A DNA stretch of 40,354 bases from Nitrospirota bacterium (GTDB lineage Bacteria; Nitrospirota; Thermodesulfovibrionia; Thermodesulfovibrionales; JdFR-88): assembly GCA_014874185.1 (NCBI GenBank), contig JACWAF010000022.1, forward strand, positions 1 through 40,354, written 5' to 3'. The notes beneath the pieces were generated by a model. The model saw only the letters and a list, made by a program, of their open reading frames with translations, was not told where the DNA came from and made no database searches. Position 1 is the first letter of the stretch. Each line of letters opens with the position of its first letter. Both the position numbers and the translations under genes were made by a program. Shown piece after piece: positions 7,556-15,578 of the stretch.

Positions 7556-9621
7556 GGGAGCTTCTTCTTGAGATAGGGGTTGAGGAAGTCCCCGCCCGGT
7601 TCCTGACCGCAACGGCCGCAAACCTGAAAAAGGCCGCCATGGAGCAGCTTGGCGCGTTTAATATAGGCTTTACCGAGGTGAAATCCTATGTAACCCCCCG
7701 CAGGCTTTCCGTGATAGCCGAAGGGCTTCCGGAGGTGCAGGCCGACGTGATAAAGGAAGTATTCGGCCCGCCGAAGAAAATAGCCTTCGACGCAAACGGC
7801 GCGCCCACGAAGGCCGCCATAGGTTTCGCCAAATCCGTGGGGATCAGCCCTGAAAAGCTCGTAATAAAGGAAAAAAACTCCGGACAGTACGTGGCCGCCA
7901 TTATCGAGGAGAAAGGCCGGCCGGTGCGGGAAGTGCTCCCGGAGGCGCTGAAGAAGATAGTCCTGTCCCTGGGCTTCCCCAAGTCGATGCGCTGGGGATA
8001 CGGCAGTTTCAGGTTTGTAAGGCCGGTAAGATGGATGCTCGCGTTATTTGATTTCGAGATCGTGAGCTTCGAGCTTGAAGACATCAGAAGTTCGAATGCC
8101 ACAAGAGGGCACAGGTTCCTGTCTCCCGGGACCTTCCAGGTGCGCGAGGCCCATGCGTATAAAAAGCTCCTTGAGACCAGCTTCGTCATAGTGGACCAGG
8201 ACAAGAGGCGCCGGATAATAGAGAGCGACCTCGAAAAGCTCTCCGCCTCGGTCGACGGCGTCTACCTTGGAGACGAAGACCTGTTGGAGACCGTAACGAA
8301 CCTGGTGGAATATCCCGTGGGCGTGCTCTGCGAGTTCTCGAAGGAATATCTTGAGCTGCCCGAAGAACTCCTGATAACCGTTATGAAAGACCACCAGAAG
8401 TATTTCGCCATAAAGGACAGCTCCGGCAGGCTCCTTAACCATTACGTGGTCATAGGCAACACGCTGAAAGAGAACTCGTTTGTGGTGCGGGCCGGGGCGG
8501 AAAGGGTGATAAGGGCGCGCTTCGAGGACGCCCGCTTCTATTATCGGGACGACATGAAACGCACCCTCGCCTCCAGGGTGGAGGACCTTAAAAAGGTCAC
8601 CTTCTTCGAAGGGCTGGGCACGCTTTATGACAAAAGCGCGAGGCTGAAAGAGCTTGCCTCCGGCATCGCAGGCTCGTTATTCCCCGAAAAAAAGGCCTTT
8701 GCCGAAAGGGCCGGGGTGCTTGCCAAGGCAGACCTCATCACGGGCGTGGTGAGGGAGTTCCCCGAGCTGCAGGGTGTGATGGCGAAGTACTATGCCGCGC
8801 ACGACGGCGAGCCTGAGGAGGTTTCGGAGGCCTTGCTGGAACAATATCTGCCAAGGCACATGGGCGATGTGCTGCCCGCAACCGACACGGGGGCCGCGCT
8901 GGCCCTGGCCGACAGGCTGGACAACATAGGCGCGTTCTTTTCTCTTGGGCTCACTCCCACTGGCTCCGAAGACCCGTATGCCCTGAGAAGACAGGCGATC
9001 GGCATCTACTCCATCCTGTTAAACGGCGGATACCCGGTGACCGTAAAGTATCTTCTCGAAAAGGCGCTGGAGGCTTTGGGGCATAAGGCCGATTTGAAAC
9101 TGGAGAGCGAGATACTTGCGTTTCTGGAATCAAGGCTTCCGCAGATATTCGAGGCAAGGGGGTTCGAGCCGGACGCGATAGAATCCGTCCTGCCCTACTC
9201 CGCCCATATTCCGATGAAGGGGCTTACTGAACGCCTTCAGGCACTTGCCAGGTTCAAGCGGAACGAGATGTTCGCGTCCTTTCTTGCCGCGATTAAAAGG
9301 ATAAGAAACATAGTCCCGCCGCGCGAACTGCCCGCCCCCCCCATTATTGACGAAATGCTTTTCAGGGAGGAAAAGGAAAAGGAACTCCATGGAAGTTTCA
9401 GGGCCGTGGAGGGCAAAGTCCGTTCGCTGCTTTCTGAAGAGCGCTTCGATGATGCGCTCTCCGCGCTGGCCGCGATTACGGCCCCGGTGAACGCCTTTTT
9501 TGACGCGGTCCTCGTGATGGACAAGGACGAAAGGGTCAGGGACAACCGGCTTGCCCTTCTGGCCTCCATATGGGCCCTCGCGCTTGGAATTGCCGATTTT
9601 TCAAAGCTTTCCGAGGCCTGA
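7552..9621 (+). CDS. glyS: Glycyl-tRNA synthetase beta subunit
   Basis: tRNA-recognising partner of GlyQ; 689 residues, the usual length. It opens with the family signature [15 protein letters not shown], has KSMRWG and [12 protein letters not shown] in the body domain, DHQKYFA in the middle, an HD-like region with [18 protein letters not shown] and [12 protein letters not shown], and a C-terminal helical DALR-type anticodon-binding domain. Translation is coupled to glyQ through an ATGA overlap. tRNA-Asn follows 65 bp downstream under its own promoter. Confidence 0.98.
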   Translation: MRELLLEIGVEEVPARFLTATAANLKKAAMEQLGAFNIGFTEVKSYVTPRRLSVIAEGLPEVQADVIKEVFGPPKKIAFDANGAPTKAAIGFAKSVGISPEKLVIKEKNSGQYVAAIIEEKGRPVREVLPEALKKIVLSLGFPKSMRWGYGSFRFVRPVRWMLALFDFEIVSFELEDIRSSNATRGHRFLSPGTFQVREAHAYKKLLETSFVIVDQDKRRRIIESDLEKLSASVDGVYLGDEDLLETVTNLVEYPVGVLCEFSKEYLELPEELLITVMKDHQKYFAIKDSSGRLLNHYVVIGNTLKENSFVVRAGAERVIRARFEDARFYYRDDMKRTLASRVEDLKKVTFFEGLGTLYDKSARLKELASGIAGSLFPEKKAFAERAGVLAKADLITGVVREFPELQGVMAKYYAAHDGEPEEVSEALLEQYLPRHMGDVLPATDTGAALALADRLDNIGAFFSLGLTPTGSEDPYALRRQAIGIYSILLNGGYPVTVKYLLEKALEALGHKADLKLESEILAFLESRLPQIFEARGFEPDAIESVLPYSAHIPMKGLTERLQALARFKRNEMFASFLAAIKRIRNIVPPRELPAPPIIDEMLFREEKEKELHGSFRAVEGKVRSLLSEERFDDALSALAAITAPVNAFFDAVLVMDKDERVRDNRLALLASIWALALGIADFSKLSEA

Positions 9622-9647
9622 TTTCCGCTTAATTTCCGCCGGTTTGA

Positions 9648-9677
9648 TTGACAAAAAGTCTCCCCGTCTGTTATAAA
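9648..9677 (+). promoter_or_regulatory. Promoter of tRNA-Asn
   Basis: TTGACA (9648-9653), an 18-bp spacer, and TATAAA (9672-9677). Transcription would start about three bases before the mature tRNA 5' end, giving an almost leader-free precursor. Confidence 0.6.
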
Positions 9678-9686
9678 ATTATTTGT

Positions 9687-9759
9687 TCCTGGGTAGCTCA
9701 GCCGGCAGAGCGGGTGGCTGTTAACCACCATGTCGGGGGTTCGAATCCCTCCCCAGGAG
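9687..9759 (+). tRNA. tRNA-Asn (anticodon GTT)
   Basis: The cloverleaf folds by eye. Acceptor stem TCCTGGG (9687-9693) pairs with CCCAGGA (9752-9758), with discriminator G at 9759. The D arm is GCTC...GAGC. The anticodon stem GGTGG/CCACC encloses loop CTGTTAA, giving anticodon GTT. The T arm GGGGG-TTCGAAT-CCCTC has one G-T pair. CCA is not encoded. A T-run (9761-9766) follows and probably ends transcription. The tRNA borders an accessory region, and tRNA genes are common integration sites. Confidence 0.95.
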
Positions 9760-9925
9760 CTTTTTTATTTTCGATCCTTGCCCTTGCAACCCATTGAATT
9801 TAAAGAGATTATTGTGCATGTGGTTAACACAAAAAACCATGTGCCAGATTTAGAACCATGGGTACAGAGACCTGTCTCGAAGCAAGTGGTTAACAAAGAC
9901 ACAGCCCATCCATTGGCATTACATT

Positions 9926-9954
9926 TTCACAGGCATGCGGTGGAATGATATAAT
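9926..9954 (+). promoter_or_regulatory. Sigma-70 promoter of the ST7-like gene
   Basis: TTCACA (9926-9931, 5 of 6), a 17-bp spacer, and a perfect TATAAT (9949-9954), giving a leader of about 40 nt before ATG 10002. Bases 9770-9925 show no gene. Confidence 0.65.
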
Positions 9955-10001
9955 ACCCTCGTTTACCTGATGTGATTATCAAAATCCGTTAAGGGTAGGG
10001 T

Positions 10002-10874
10002 ATGCCTAAAAAGATAAAGAAGACAAAATCGATGTCGAAGAAAAAACAGGCCGCTACGGATGCTTCGAATCTGCTCCACTTTCCGCGCCGCGAGGCTATG
10101 GAAGGCATGATGTCCGGCATGTTCGGCGGCGGCAAGGCTCGCGCCGTTGACGAGGCACAGGATATCATGTACGATGCATGGGATGCCTCGACAAGCCAAC
10201 AGCGCATAGCCTTGGCCAGAAAAGCCCTTGAAATATCCCCTGACTGCGCGGACGCCTATGTGCTTCTTGCGCAGGAGACCGCCAAATCGCTTGACGAGGA
10301 AATAGACCTCTACAGGCAGGGGATGGAAGCGGGCGAAAGAGCCCTTGGTAAGAAAATGTTCAAGGAGGGCGTTGGACATTTCTGGGGAATACTTGAGACG
10401 CGGCCATATATGCGAGCCCGTGCTGGTCTATCGGAGTGCCTTTGGGATACAGATCGACATGAAGAGGCCATGGAGCACTACAAGGACATGCTGCGGCTCA
10501 ATCCCGGCGACAACCAGGGTATTCGTTACATCCTCATGCCTCGCCTGATAGAACTCGGACGTGACGAGGATGCAGAGAAACTTTTCGCTGAGTACAGAGA
10601 TGACGGCTCGGCCTTCTGGGCTTACTCGAGGGTGCTTCTGGATTTTCGCAAACAGGGTGATTCCCCGAAAGCGGGCAAGTCGCTTAAAGAGGCACTAAAG
10701 GGAAACAAGCATGCGCCAGTCTATCTCATAGGCCGCAGGAAAATGCCGCGCAGTCTTCCGGACCATTATGGTTTCGGTGACGAGAACGAGGCCATCGTTT
10801 ATGTCGACGAGAACATGGCGGCTTGGAAGGCTACGCCGAGGGCGCTGGAATGGTTAGCAGATAAAGCGAAATAG
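10002..10874 (+). CDS. TPR protein of the ST7-like family
   Basis: The 290-residue soluble protein begins with a very basic Lys-rich tail (MPKKIKKTKSMSKKK), then a Met/Gly-rich segment, then helical repeats: ALARKALEISPDCADAYVLLAQ (TPR 1), a GMEAGERALG helix pair, YMRARAGLSECLWDTDRHEEA (TPR) and MLRLNPGDNQGIRYILMPRLIELGRDEDA (TPR). This layout, including the FWGILETRPYMRAR and C-terminal TPRALEWL stretches, matches bacterial proteins annotated as ST7-like or TPR proteins, whose role is unknown. It is the first gene after tRNA-Asn and has its own promoter. It probably acts as a protein-binding scaffold; no enzymatic motif is seen. Confidence 0.85.
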   Translation: MPKKIKKTKSMSKKKQAATDASNLLHFPRREAMEGMMSGMFGGGKARAVDEAQDIMYDAWDASTSQQRIALARKALEISPDCADAYVLLAQETAKSLDEEIDLYRQGMEAGERALGKKMFKEGVGHFWGILETRPYMRARAGLSECLWDTDRHEEAMEHYKDMLRLNPGDNQGIRYILMPRLIELGRDEDAEKLFAEYRDDGSAFWAYSRVLLDFRKQGDSPKAGKSLKEALKGNKHAPVYLIGRRKMPRSLPDHYGFGDENEAIVYVDENMAAWKATPRALEWLADKAK

Positions 10875-10920
10875 GCGTGGCCTCATACCTTTCTCATCAC
10901 CTGTCTATGTTTCTTTCTTC

Positions 10921-10949
10921 TTGCAAATTTGCATTTGAAATGCAATAAT
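10921..10949 (+). promoter_or_regulatory. Promoter with overlapping perfect palindrome (putative operator)
   Basis: A possible -35 TTGCAA (10921-10926), a 17-bp spacer and AATAAT (10944-10949) lie just before ATG 10955. Overlapping them is TTGCATTT-G-AAATGCAA (10929-10945), a perfect 8-1-8 palindrome that looks like a repressor site. The start codon follows the -10 box by five bases and has no Shine-Dalgarno. Confidence 0.5.
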
Positions 10950-10954
10950 ACAAC

Positions 10955-12178
10955 ATGTCTGAGCGTTATATCGGACGAACCATAGAGCCTGTCATCCGGA
11001 AGGCTGCCAAGGAATTCCCCGCCGTGGTGCTTACGGGCCCTCGCCAGTCGGGGAAGACCACGCTTCTTAGGCATCTCTTTGGCAATAGATACCGGTATGT
11101 TTCTTTGGAGCCTCCGGATGTCAGAATGTCCGCGATTGAGGACCCGCGTGGTTTTATCGAAATGTATCCGCCGCCCGTAATTTTTGACGAGGTTCAGTAT
11201 GCCCCTGACCTTCTTCCATATATCAAAGAAAAGATAGATGCTAAAAGAGATAGGTACGGGCAGTACCTTATTACGGGCTCTCAGAATCTTCTCCTCATCG
11301 AGCACGTTACAGAGTCTCTCGCCGGGCGGGCGGCGATGCTCAAGCTTCTTCCACTCACACGACGCGAAGCCCAAGGGCATCCGCAGAGACGGCTTCCGTG
11401 GGAAGTTAAGCAATATGAGACCGAAATGAAAACGATTTCCCCGGAAGACCTTTGGAAAGAATTCCTGCGTGGTGGTTACCCCGAGCTTTCCGCACATCCG
11501 AAACGTGATGCCGCCCTCTGGCACTCTTCATATATACAGACGTATCTTGAACGCGATGTCCGCACTCTCCGTCAAGTGGGCGACCTTACCCAATTCCAGA
11601 ATTTCCTCAGGGCGTTGGCCGCACGGAGCGCCGGGCTTCTGCATCTTTCCGACCTCTCGCGGGATTTGGGCATTGCAGTCAATACGGCCAAGGCATGGCT
11701 TTCGATACTGGAGGCCACATACCAGATAATCGTACTTCGCCCGTATTTTGCCAATGTGGGCAAGCGGCTTGTGAAGACACCGAAGGTCTATTTCACAGAC
11801 GTCGGGACGCTCTGTTACCTTGCAGGGCTCAGAGACCCGGGGCATGCGGCTTCCGGGCCCATGGGAGGAGCAATATTTGAGACGGTGGTGATTATGGAGG
11901 TTTTCAAGACGCTCGTTGATCGCGGCATCGACCCACAGATATATTTCTGGAGGACTTCGACCGGCACTGAGGTGGATGCCGTTATTGAGGTTGCCCAAAG
12001 GCTGATTCCGATTGAGATTAAGCTTTCTTCCACGCCCCGACCAGCTATGGCCTCAGGCATCAAGACATTCAGGGAAGACTTTGGAGACAGGGCGGCACCC
12101 GGCTATGTGATACACACCGGAAGCATTCGCCTTCCGCTCGGCTCCGGCGTGACGGCACTGCCTTTTACGAAGTTGTAG
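10955..12178 (+). CDS. AAA ATPase, DUF4143 family, with nuclease-like C-terminus
   Basis: Member of the common 'ATP-binding protein / DUF4143' family. N-terminal ATPase: Walker A GPRQSGKTT (28-36), Walker B PVIFDEVQ (74-81), sensor YLITGSQN (104-111). The middle has LPLTRREA and the winged-helix-like region LRALAARSAGLLHLSDLSRDLGI...AWLSILEATYQI typical of DUF4143. The C-terminus has a PD-(D/E)xK-like arrangement (F-E ... GTEVDAVIE ... IPIEIKLSS). The 407 residues are full length. The cellular role of the family is not settled; members are frequent in accessory regions. It sits in the segment after tRNA-Asn, behind a palindromic promoter region. Confidence 0.92.
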   Translation: MSERYIGRTIEPVIRKAAKEFPAVVLTGPRQSGKTTLLRHLFGNRYRYVSLEPPDVRMSAIEDPRGFIEMYPPPVIFDEVQYAPDLLPYIKEKIDAKRDRYGQYLITGSQNLLLIEHVTESLAGRAAMLKLLPLTRREAQGHPQRRLPWEVKQYETEMKTISPEDLWKEFLRGGYPELSAHPKRDAALWHSSYIQTYLERDVRTLRQVGDLTQFQNFLRALAARSAGLLHLSDLSRDLGIAVNTAKAWLSILEATYQIIVLRPYFANVGKRLVKTPKVYFTDVGTLCYLAGLRDPGHAASGPMGGAIFETVVIMEVFKTLVDRGIDPQIYFWRTSTGTEVDAVIEVAQRLIPIEIKLSSTPRPAMASGIKTFREDFGDRAAPGYVIHTGSIRLPLGSGVTALPFTKL

Positions 12179-12212
12179 AAGGCGGCTCGATATATAAGGA
12201 GATTCAAGTAAA

Positions 12213-12602
12213 ATGCCTTTCAAGAAATACAATCGGGTCTCTCATCTAACATTTTGGATTGGAACCGTTGTGAAAATCGAGAGCGAGGAAATTATATCGG
12301 TTCACTTCGATCACGGCGGAATAAGGCGGTTGAATCTTAAATATGCCAAACTATCTCCTGTAGCCGTAGAAAAAGAGGCTCAACTTCTGGCGGAGAATGA
12401 GCGCGGCATTAAAGAGACGTTTGAATCGACGGATGCTCATGACTCACATGCCCACGGCTCTCATTGGGAGCCATTCTTCGAAAACACAAATGTATTGCTG
12501 GAAAGATTGCCTGAGGCCTTAAACCGGAGTGCAATTGTCCCTTGCTGGGCGGACAACTCTCGCTCCGACTACATTTCCTTTATAGGAATGTTTCTATCTT
12601 AA
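12213..12602 (+). CDS. Small protein with helicase-tail-like (DUF3553-type) SH3 barrel
   Basis: Residues about 9-50 (VSHLTFWIGTVVKIESEEIISVHFDHGGIRRLN in part) resemble the small beta-barrel found at the ends of UvrD-like helicases and in DUF3553 proteins: short strands around GTVV, a VxFDxGG turn and a final LxLKYAKLSPV. The remaining 80 residues are polar, His-rich in the middle (DAHDSHAHGSHWEP), and match nothing I know. AAGGAG lies about 10 bases before the ATG. The 3' end overlaps by 23 bases the convergent pseudogene ending at 12580, so the native C-terminus may have been altered by rearrangement. Confidence 0.6.
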   Translation: MPFKKYNRVSHLTFWIGTVVKIESEEIISVHFDHGGIRRLNLKYAKLSPVAVEKEAQLLAENERGIKETFESTDAHDSHAHGSHWEPFFENTNVLLERLPEALNRSAIVPCWADNSRSDYISFIGMFLS

Positions 12603-12957
12603 TCAGTTTGTTGAACTCTTCCGATTGTCGCATGAAGTCTTCAATCAAGACAATCGGCCTCAGGGAACGTTCTGAAACTTCTGGACGTCTGTCAGTCTCC
12701 GGTAATGAGAGGATATGCTTCTGAATCTTGGGGCTAATTTGAGGAGTGAGAGGATTTGTGTTACCCGAGCTCGGGTGAGGCCTTCCGTTCGAGCGATAAC
12801 GGCTTGAGAGGGAATCCGGCCGGATTCAAGGAGCCTTTGCGCGCCTTTGCCATTCGATGGCCTTGCATAGGAGTTCGACCACGCGAGGCGTCCTTGGCTC
12901 CCTCGGCGGCTTAGGCGAGCCTCTCGGTGGCGGGATGGCGCTGACTCCCTTCCTTCA
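12580..12957 (-). pseudogene. Frameshifted HTH gene of a recombinase-associated family
   Basis: Three minus-strand frames together rebuild one protein. 12957-12844 reads ...PPREPRTPRVVELLCKAIEWQ. 12842-12730 reads QRLLESGRIPSQAVIA then RTEGLTRARVTQILSLLKLAP, a clear helix-turn-helix. 12729-12580 reads KIQKHILSLPETDRRPEVSE... and stops with TAA. The order matches a family that I recall next to large serine recombinases (TPRVVELLRKAIEWQ ... ITRARVTQ ... LAPEIQ). The first break coincides with a 10-bp duplication (GCCTTTGC at 12833 and 12843); the second is a one-base loss near 12730. Another open minus-strand frame, 13146 to about 12914, may be the upstream part. No recombinase gene remains nearby. 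Confidence 0.75.
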
Positions 12958-13161
12958 GGCATCTGGCGGCTGATGGAGTCAAGATTGCTATTTTCAAAGA
13001 CCCTTTAGGACCAAGGGCAATTTCGAGATCCTGTTTTCGATAATCATTTTTGCCGTTATTCCGATTGGTTATGTGGATGATTCGGAAGAAGACTTCTGGT
13101 TCAGGCTCGCCCTTTAGGGTTCTAAACCTGCCACATGCGGTGAGCTTTTTTATTTCAATCC

Positions 13162-13647
13162 TTAATAACCCCGAAGAATTGATAAGGCCCCGCTTATGAG
13201 TAGCACAATTAAGCCAGCTGTAAAGTTCACCTTGACCAGATTGATGGATAATTTCTGCAGAGACCTCTTTTCAGTCTCGACTGTTGTTCTCATAATCCTT
13301 GGACCCAAGACCAGGCCCCTGTAGAAATGAATCGTAACCATGCCGAAAACCAGAATGGACTTCGTCATCAATGCCGAAGACCAGTTGTTTTCAAGGAAAG
13401 CGATTCCTGAACATTGTTTGTTCAGCCCCGCCAATACTGTCCCGGTTATAACCAGAACAATTATGCTCAAGTTTGCCGCCGGAGTGAACCTCTTTGAAAT
13501 CTCCCCCATGAGCTTGCCCGACCCTGCACCCAAGACTTGTCTGGACGACGGCATGGCAAAAAAAAGGGTGAAGATAATCCCCCCGATCCAGAGCGCTGCC
13601 GCAACACTATGTGCAAAGTAACAACTTATCAATATCAGCTCTTTCAT
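13162..13647 (-). CDS. Four-helix integral membrane protein (CopD/DUF4149-like)
   Basis: The 161-residue protein has four hydrophobic segments: about 5-30 with LISCYFAHSVAAALWIGGIIF, 50-70, 90-110 and 135-158. The first helix combines His with W-x-GG (H14, WIGG), and the third has MVTIHFYRG with another His, a pattern shared with CopD-like or DUF4149 membrane domains linked to copper or haem. The start is supported by GGGAGG seven bases upstream. It is the last of three minus-strand genes (arsR, Cys-rich mini-protein, this one) with gaps of 60-70 bp, so a metal- or redox-responsive membrane function is likely. Substrate and direction of transport cannot be read from the sequence. Confidence 0.75.
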   Translation of the reverse strand: MKELILISCYFAHSVAAALWIGGIIFTLFFAMPSSRQVLGAGSGKLMGEISKRFTPAANLSIIVLVITGTVLAGLNKQCSGIAFLENNWSSALMTKSILVFGMVTIHFYRGLVLGPRIMRTTVETEKRSLQKLSINLVKVNFTAGLIVLLISGALSILRGY

Positions 13648-13715
13648 CTCGTCCTCCCGTATTTCGAGATTCAGGCGGCGGACTGCTTTTATGCAATCCG
13701 CCGCCTTGATTTTAC

Positions 13716-13832
13716 CTATTTTGTCTTAATAGGCGGGATACAACCGCAACCACATGAACTCTTTGTCTCGCACGTGGCATCAGGCTTCTTTTCTTCGGGC
13801 TTTCCCTTTGGTTCCCTGGTGTCCTTTGCCAT
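13716..13832 (-). CDS. 38-residue Cys-rich mini-protein (CGCGC motif)
   Basis: This short gene has a near-perfect ribosome-binding site (AAAGGAGGTG at 13840-13849, seven bases before the ATG). It encodes a Lys/Glu-rich N-terminal half followed by TCETKSSCGCGCIPPIKTK: four Cys in 11 residues, three in a C-G-C-G-C row. No signal peptide or hydrophobic segment is present. The motif echoes the CTCGC at the C-terminus of the ArsR repressor encoded just upstream, suggesting both bind the same metal or metalloid. It lies midway between arsR and the membrane-protein gene in the same orientation. It resembles tiny metal-binding proteins or chaperones, but I know no named family. Confidence 0.75.
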   Translation of the reverse strand: MAKDTREPKGKPEEKKPDATCETKSSCGCGCIPPIKTK

Positions 13833-13895
13833 TCTTCATCACCTCCTTTCCGAATAAGATTATGCGTATTAACTAAAATACATATGAAAAAAATT

Positions 13896-14216
13896 TCAGC
13901 CTTTCTTTACTTTCAATGCTCCCTCCATGATTACTTGCTGTCCCAAGCACCCACACGTGCAGATGCGGTTAAGCCTCTGGCGGCATTTTTCAAGGGTGTC
14001 CCGGTTCAAGGAGTAATATATCCAATATCCCCGCCTTTCGTCTTTTACGAGGCCCGCACCCTTGAGCACCCGTAAATGCTGGGACACTGCGGACTGCGTT
14101 ATCCCCAGCGCCTTGGCCAGGACATTAACGCTCAGTGGCTCTTTTTTAAGCAGTTCGATAATCTCTATTCTTTTATCAACAGAGAATATTTTGAACAATT
14201 CCGCCGCGTCCTTCAT
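13896..14216 (-). CDS. ArsR-family winged-helix repressor
   Basis: A 106-residue ArsR/SmtB-type regulator: FKIFSVDKRIEIIELLKKEPLSVNVLA, recognition helix region ALGITQSAVSQHLRVLKGAGLV, then the wing DERRGYWIYYSLN. The classical ELCVC box of alpha-3 is absent. Instead a C-terminal cluster, ICTCGCLG, may be the sensing site. ATG 14216 is preferred over the GTG at 14228 because a GTGGGGA element then serves as ribosome-binding site. It heads a three-gene operon with the Cys-rich mini-protein and a CopD-like membrane protein and probably represses it. The inducer is unknown. Confidence 0.9.
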   Translation of the reverse strand: MKDAAELFKIFSVDKRIEIIELLKKEPLSVNVLAKALGITQSAVSQHLRVLKGAGLVKDERRGYWIYYSLNRDTLEKCRQRLNRICTCGCLGQQVIMEGALKVKKG

Positions 14217-14248
14217 GATAATCCCCACTATTTGTTTAAGTTACTGCT

Positions 14249-14277
14249 AATATACTTTATTGAGAGGCCGTTGTCAA
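14249..14277 (-). promoter_or_regulatory. Near-consensus sigma-70 promoter of the arsR operon
   Basis: On the minus strand a perfect TTGACA (14272-14277), exactly 17 bp, then TATATT (14249-14254). The leader to ATG 14216 would be about 25 nt. Such a strong promoter fits a repressed, inducible operon. I see no clear operator dyad. Confidence 0.75.
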
Positions 14278-14373
14278 TCGTTCTTTTCTCTGTAAGGCAT
14301 TCCGTCCATTCGAGGCCCTCCCTTGCGGGTTCAGGTTGTACCGAATCTGTCCAAAATAATTCATTTTTAAAAA

Positions 14374-14464
14374 GAGATTGCCACAACGGGGATTTTCAGC
14401 CCCAACAATAACTGCTCAACAACCCCTTTCGTATGTCATTGCGAGCGAAACGCGGCAATCTCGC
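14374..14464. repeat. REP/BIME-like element flanked by GAGATTGCC / GGCAATCTC
   Basis: GAGATTGCC (14374-14382) and GGCAATCTC (14454-14462) are inverted. Between them lie a GGGG..CCCC hairpin (about 14388-14403) and the GTCATTGCGAGCGAAACG sequence (from 14435), a common intergenic repeat type. A CTGTCCAAAATAAT unit at 14347-14360 resembles the terminus of the element at 1-281. No gene is seen in 14280-14489. Confidence 0.55.
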
Positions 14465-14489
14465 TTTTAATTCCCCTTATTAAGACACC

Positions 14490-15416
14490 TTATTCCTTAA
14501 ACAGCCAGGTGGAGAGATACCTCTCGCCCGTGTCCGGGAATATAACCACGACCAGTTTGCCAGCGTTATCTTCCCGCCCGGCCACCTGCAGAGCGGCCCA
14601 TAAGGCGGCCCCGCTTGAGATGCCGGCCAGTATGCCCTCTTCCCTCGCAAGCCTTCGGGCCATTATCCCCGCGTCATCATCCGCCACCCGGATTACCTCG
14701 TCAATAATTCCCCTGTCCAGCACATCAGGCACGAACCCCGCCCCGATGCCCTGGATCTTGTGCGGCCCGGGATTGCCGCCCGATAGAACGGGGGACGTGG
14801 CAGGCTCCACGGCCACGGCCTTGAACCCAGGCTTTTTTGCCTTCAATGCCTCGGCGACACCGGTGATTGTGCCGCCCGTGCCCACGCCAGCCACAAGGAT
14901 GTCCACCTGCCCGTCCGTGTCGCGCCAGATCTCCTCCGCGGTGGTTTTCTTGTGTATCTCAGGGTTCGCCGGGTTCTTGAACTGCTGGGGCATGAAAGAG
15001 CCGGGCATGGAGGCGGCAAGCTCTTCGGCTTTTTTTATCGCGCCCTTCATCCCCTCCTGGCCTGGGGTGAGGACCAGCTCCGCGCCGAATATCTTTAATA
15101 GCTGCCTGCGTTCCATGCTCATGGTCTCAGGCATGGTGAGTATCAGTTTATAGCCGCGGGAGGCCGCCACAAAGGCCAGCGCTATGCCGGTGTTGCCGCT
15201 GGTGGGCTCTATTATGGCCGAGCCTTCCTTGATGAGCCCTCTCTTTTCCGCGTCCTCTATCATCGCCACCCCGATGCGGTCTTTCACGCTGGAGAGGGGG
15301 TTGAAGGACTCCAGCTTCGCGGCCACCCCGGCCTTTGCCCCGGCCGTGATCCGTTGAAGCGCTACAAGGGGTGTGTTCCCGACGGTTTTTGTCAGGTCAT
15401 GGTATATCCGGGCCAT
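14490..15416 (-). CDS. cysK: Cysteine synthase (O-acetylserine sulfhydrylase)
   Basis: PLP enzyme making cysteine from O-acetylserine and sulfide in the cytoplasm. It has 308 residues, typical of CysK. The PLP lysine is K45 in SSVKDRIG, followed by the substrate loop PTSGNTG (71-77), the phosphate-binding GTGGTITG (178-185), and the late [10 protein letters not shown] and [10 protein letters not shown] blocks. I start at ATG 15416, behind AGGAGG; the open frame continues 50 codons upstream, but that stretch is not protein-like. A TATAAT lies at 15448-15453 (minus) without a clear -35 box. It is a single gene, divergent from the histidine kinase. A CysM-type or cystathionine-beta-synthase-type enzyme is less likely. 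Confidence 0.95.
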   Translation of the reverse strand: MARIYHDLTKTVGNTPLVALQRITAGAKAGVAAKLESFNPLSSVKDRIGVAMIEDAEKRGLIKEGSAIIEPTSGNTGIALAFVAASRGYKLILTMPETMSMERRQLLKIFGAELVLTPGQEGMKGAIKKAEELAASMPGSFMPQQFKNPANPEIHKKTTAEEIWRDTDGQVDILVAGVGTGGTITGVAEALKAKKPGFKAVAVEPATSPVLSGGNPGPHKIQGIGAGFVPDVLDRGIIDEVIRVADDDAGIMARRLAREEGILAGISSGAALWAALQVAGREDNAGKLVVVIFPDTGERYLSTWLFKE

Positions 15417-15578
15417 TTTTAACGCCTCCTGTTCTTTTTTGAAATCGATTATAACCTTTATGGACGGCATCAATCCTGAAGTTTGAATTTTTGAATTTCG
15501 GTGAGTTATTCTAAAGAAGAGAAATAGGGTTTTATATAGCGGGAAAGCACCTTCTGAATGGGTCATTTTTTAAAGCGA

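Noticed and set aside
9719-9895. GTGGTTAACA at 9820-9829 and 9886-9895, complementary to TGTTAACCAC in the tRNA-Asn anticodon arm (9719-9728), as attachment-site remnants
   Set aside because: Only 10 bases match, the orientation is inverted, and flanks do not align. Chance or a minor repeat is likelier.
15417-15566. N-terminal 50-codon extension of cysK
   Set aside because: AGGAGG precedes ATG 15416, which matches the family start. The extension is AT-rich and contains the likely -10 box.
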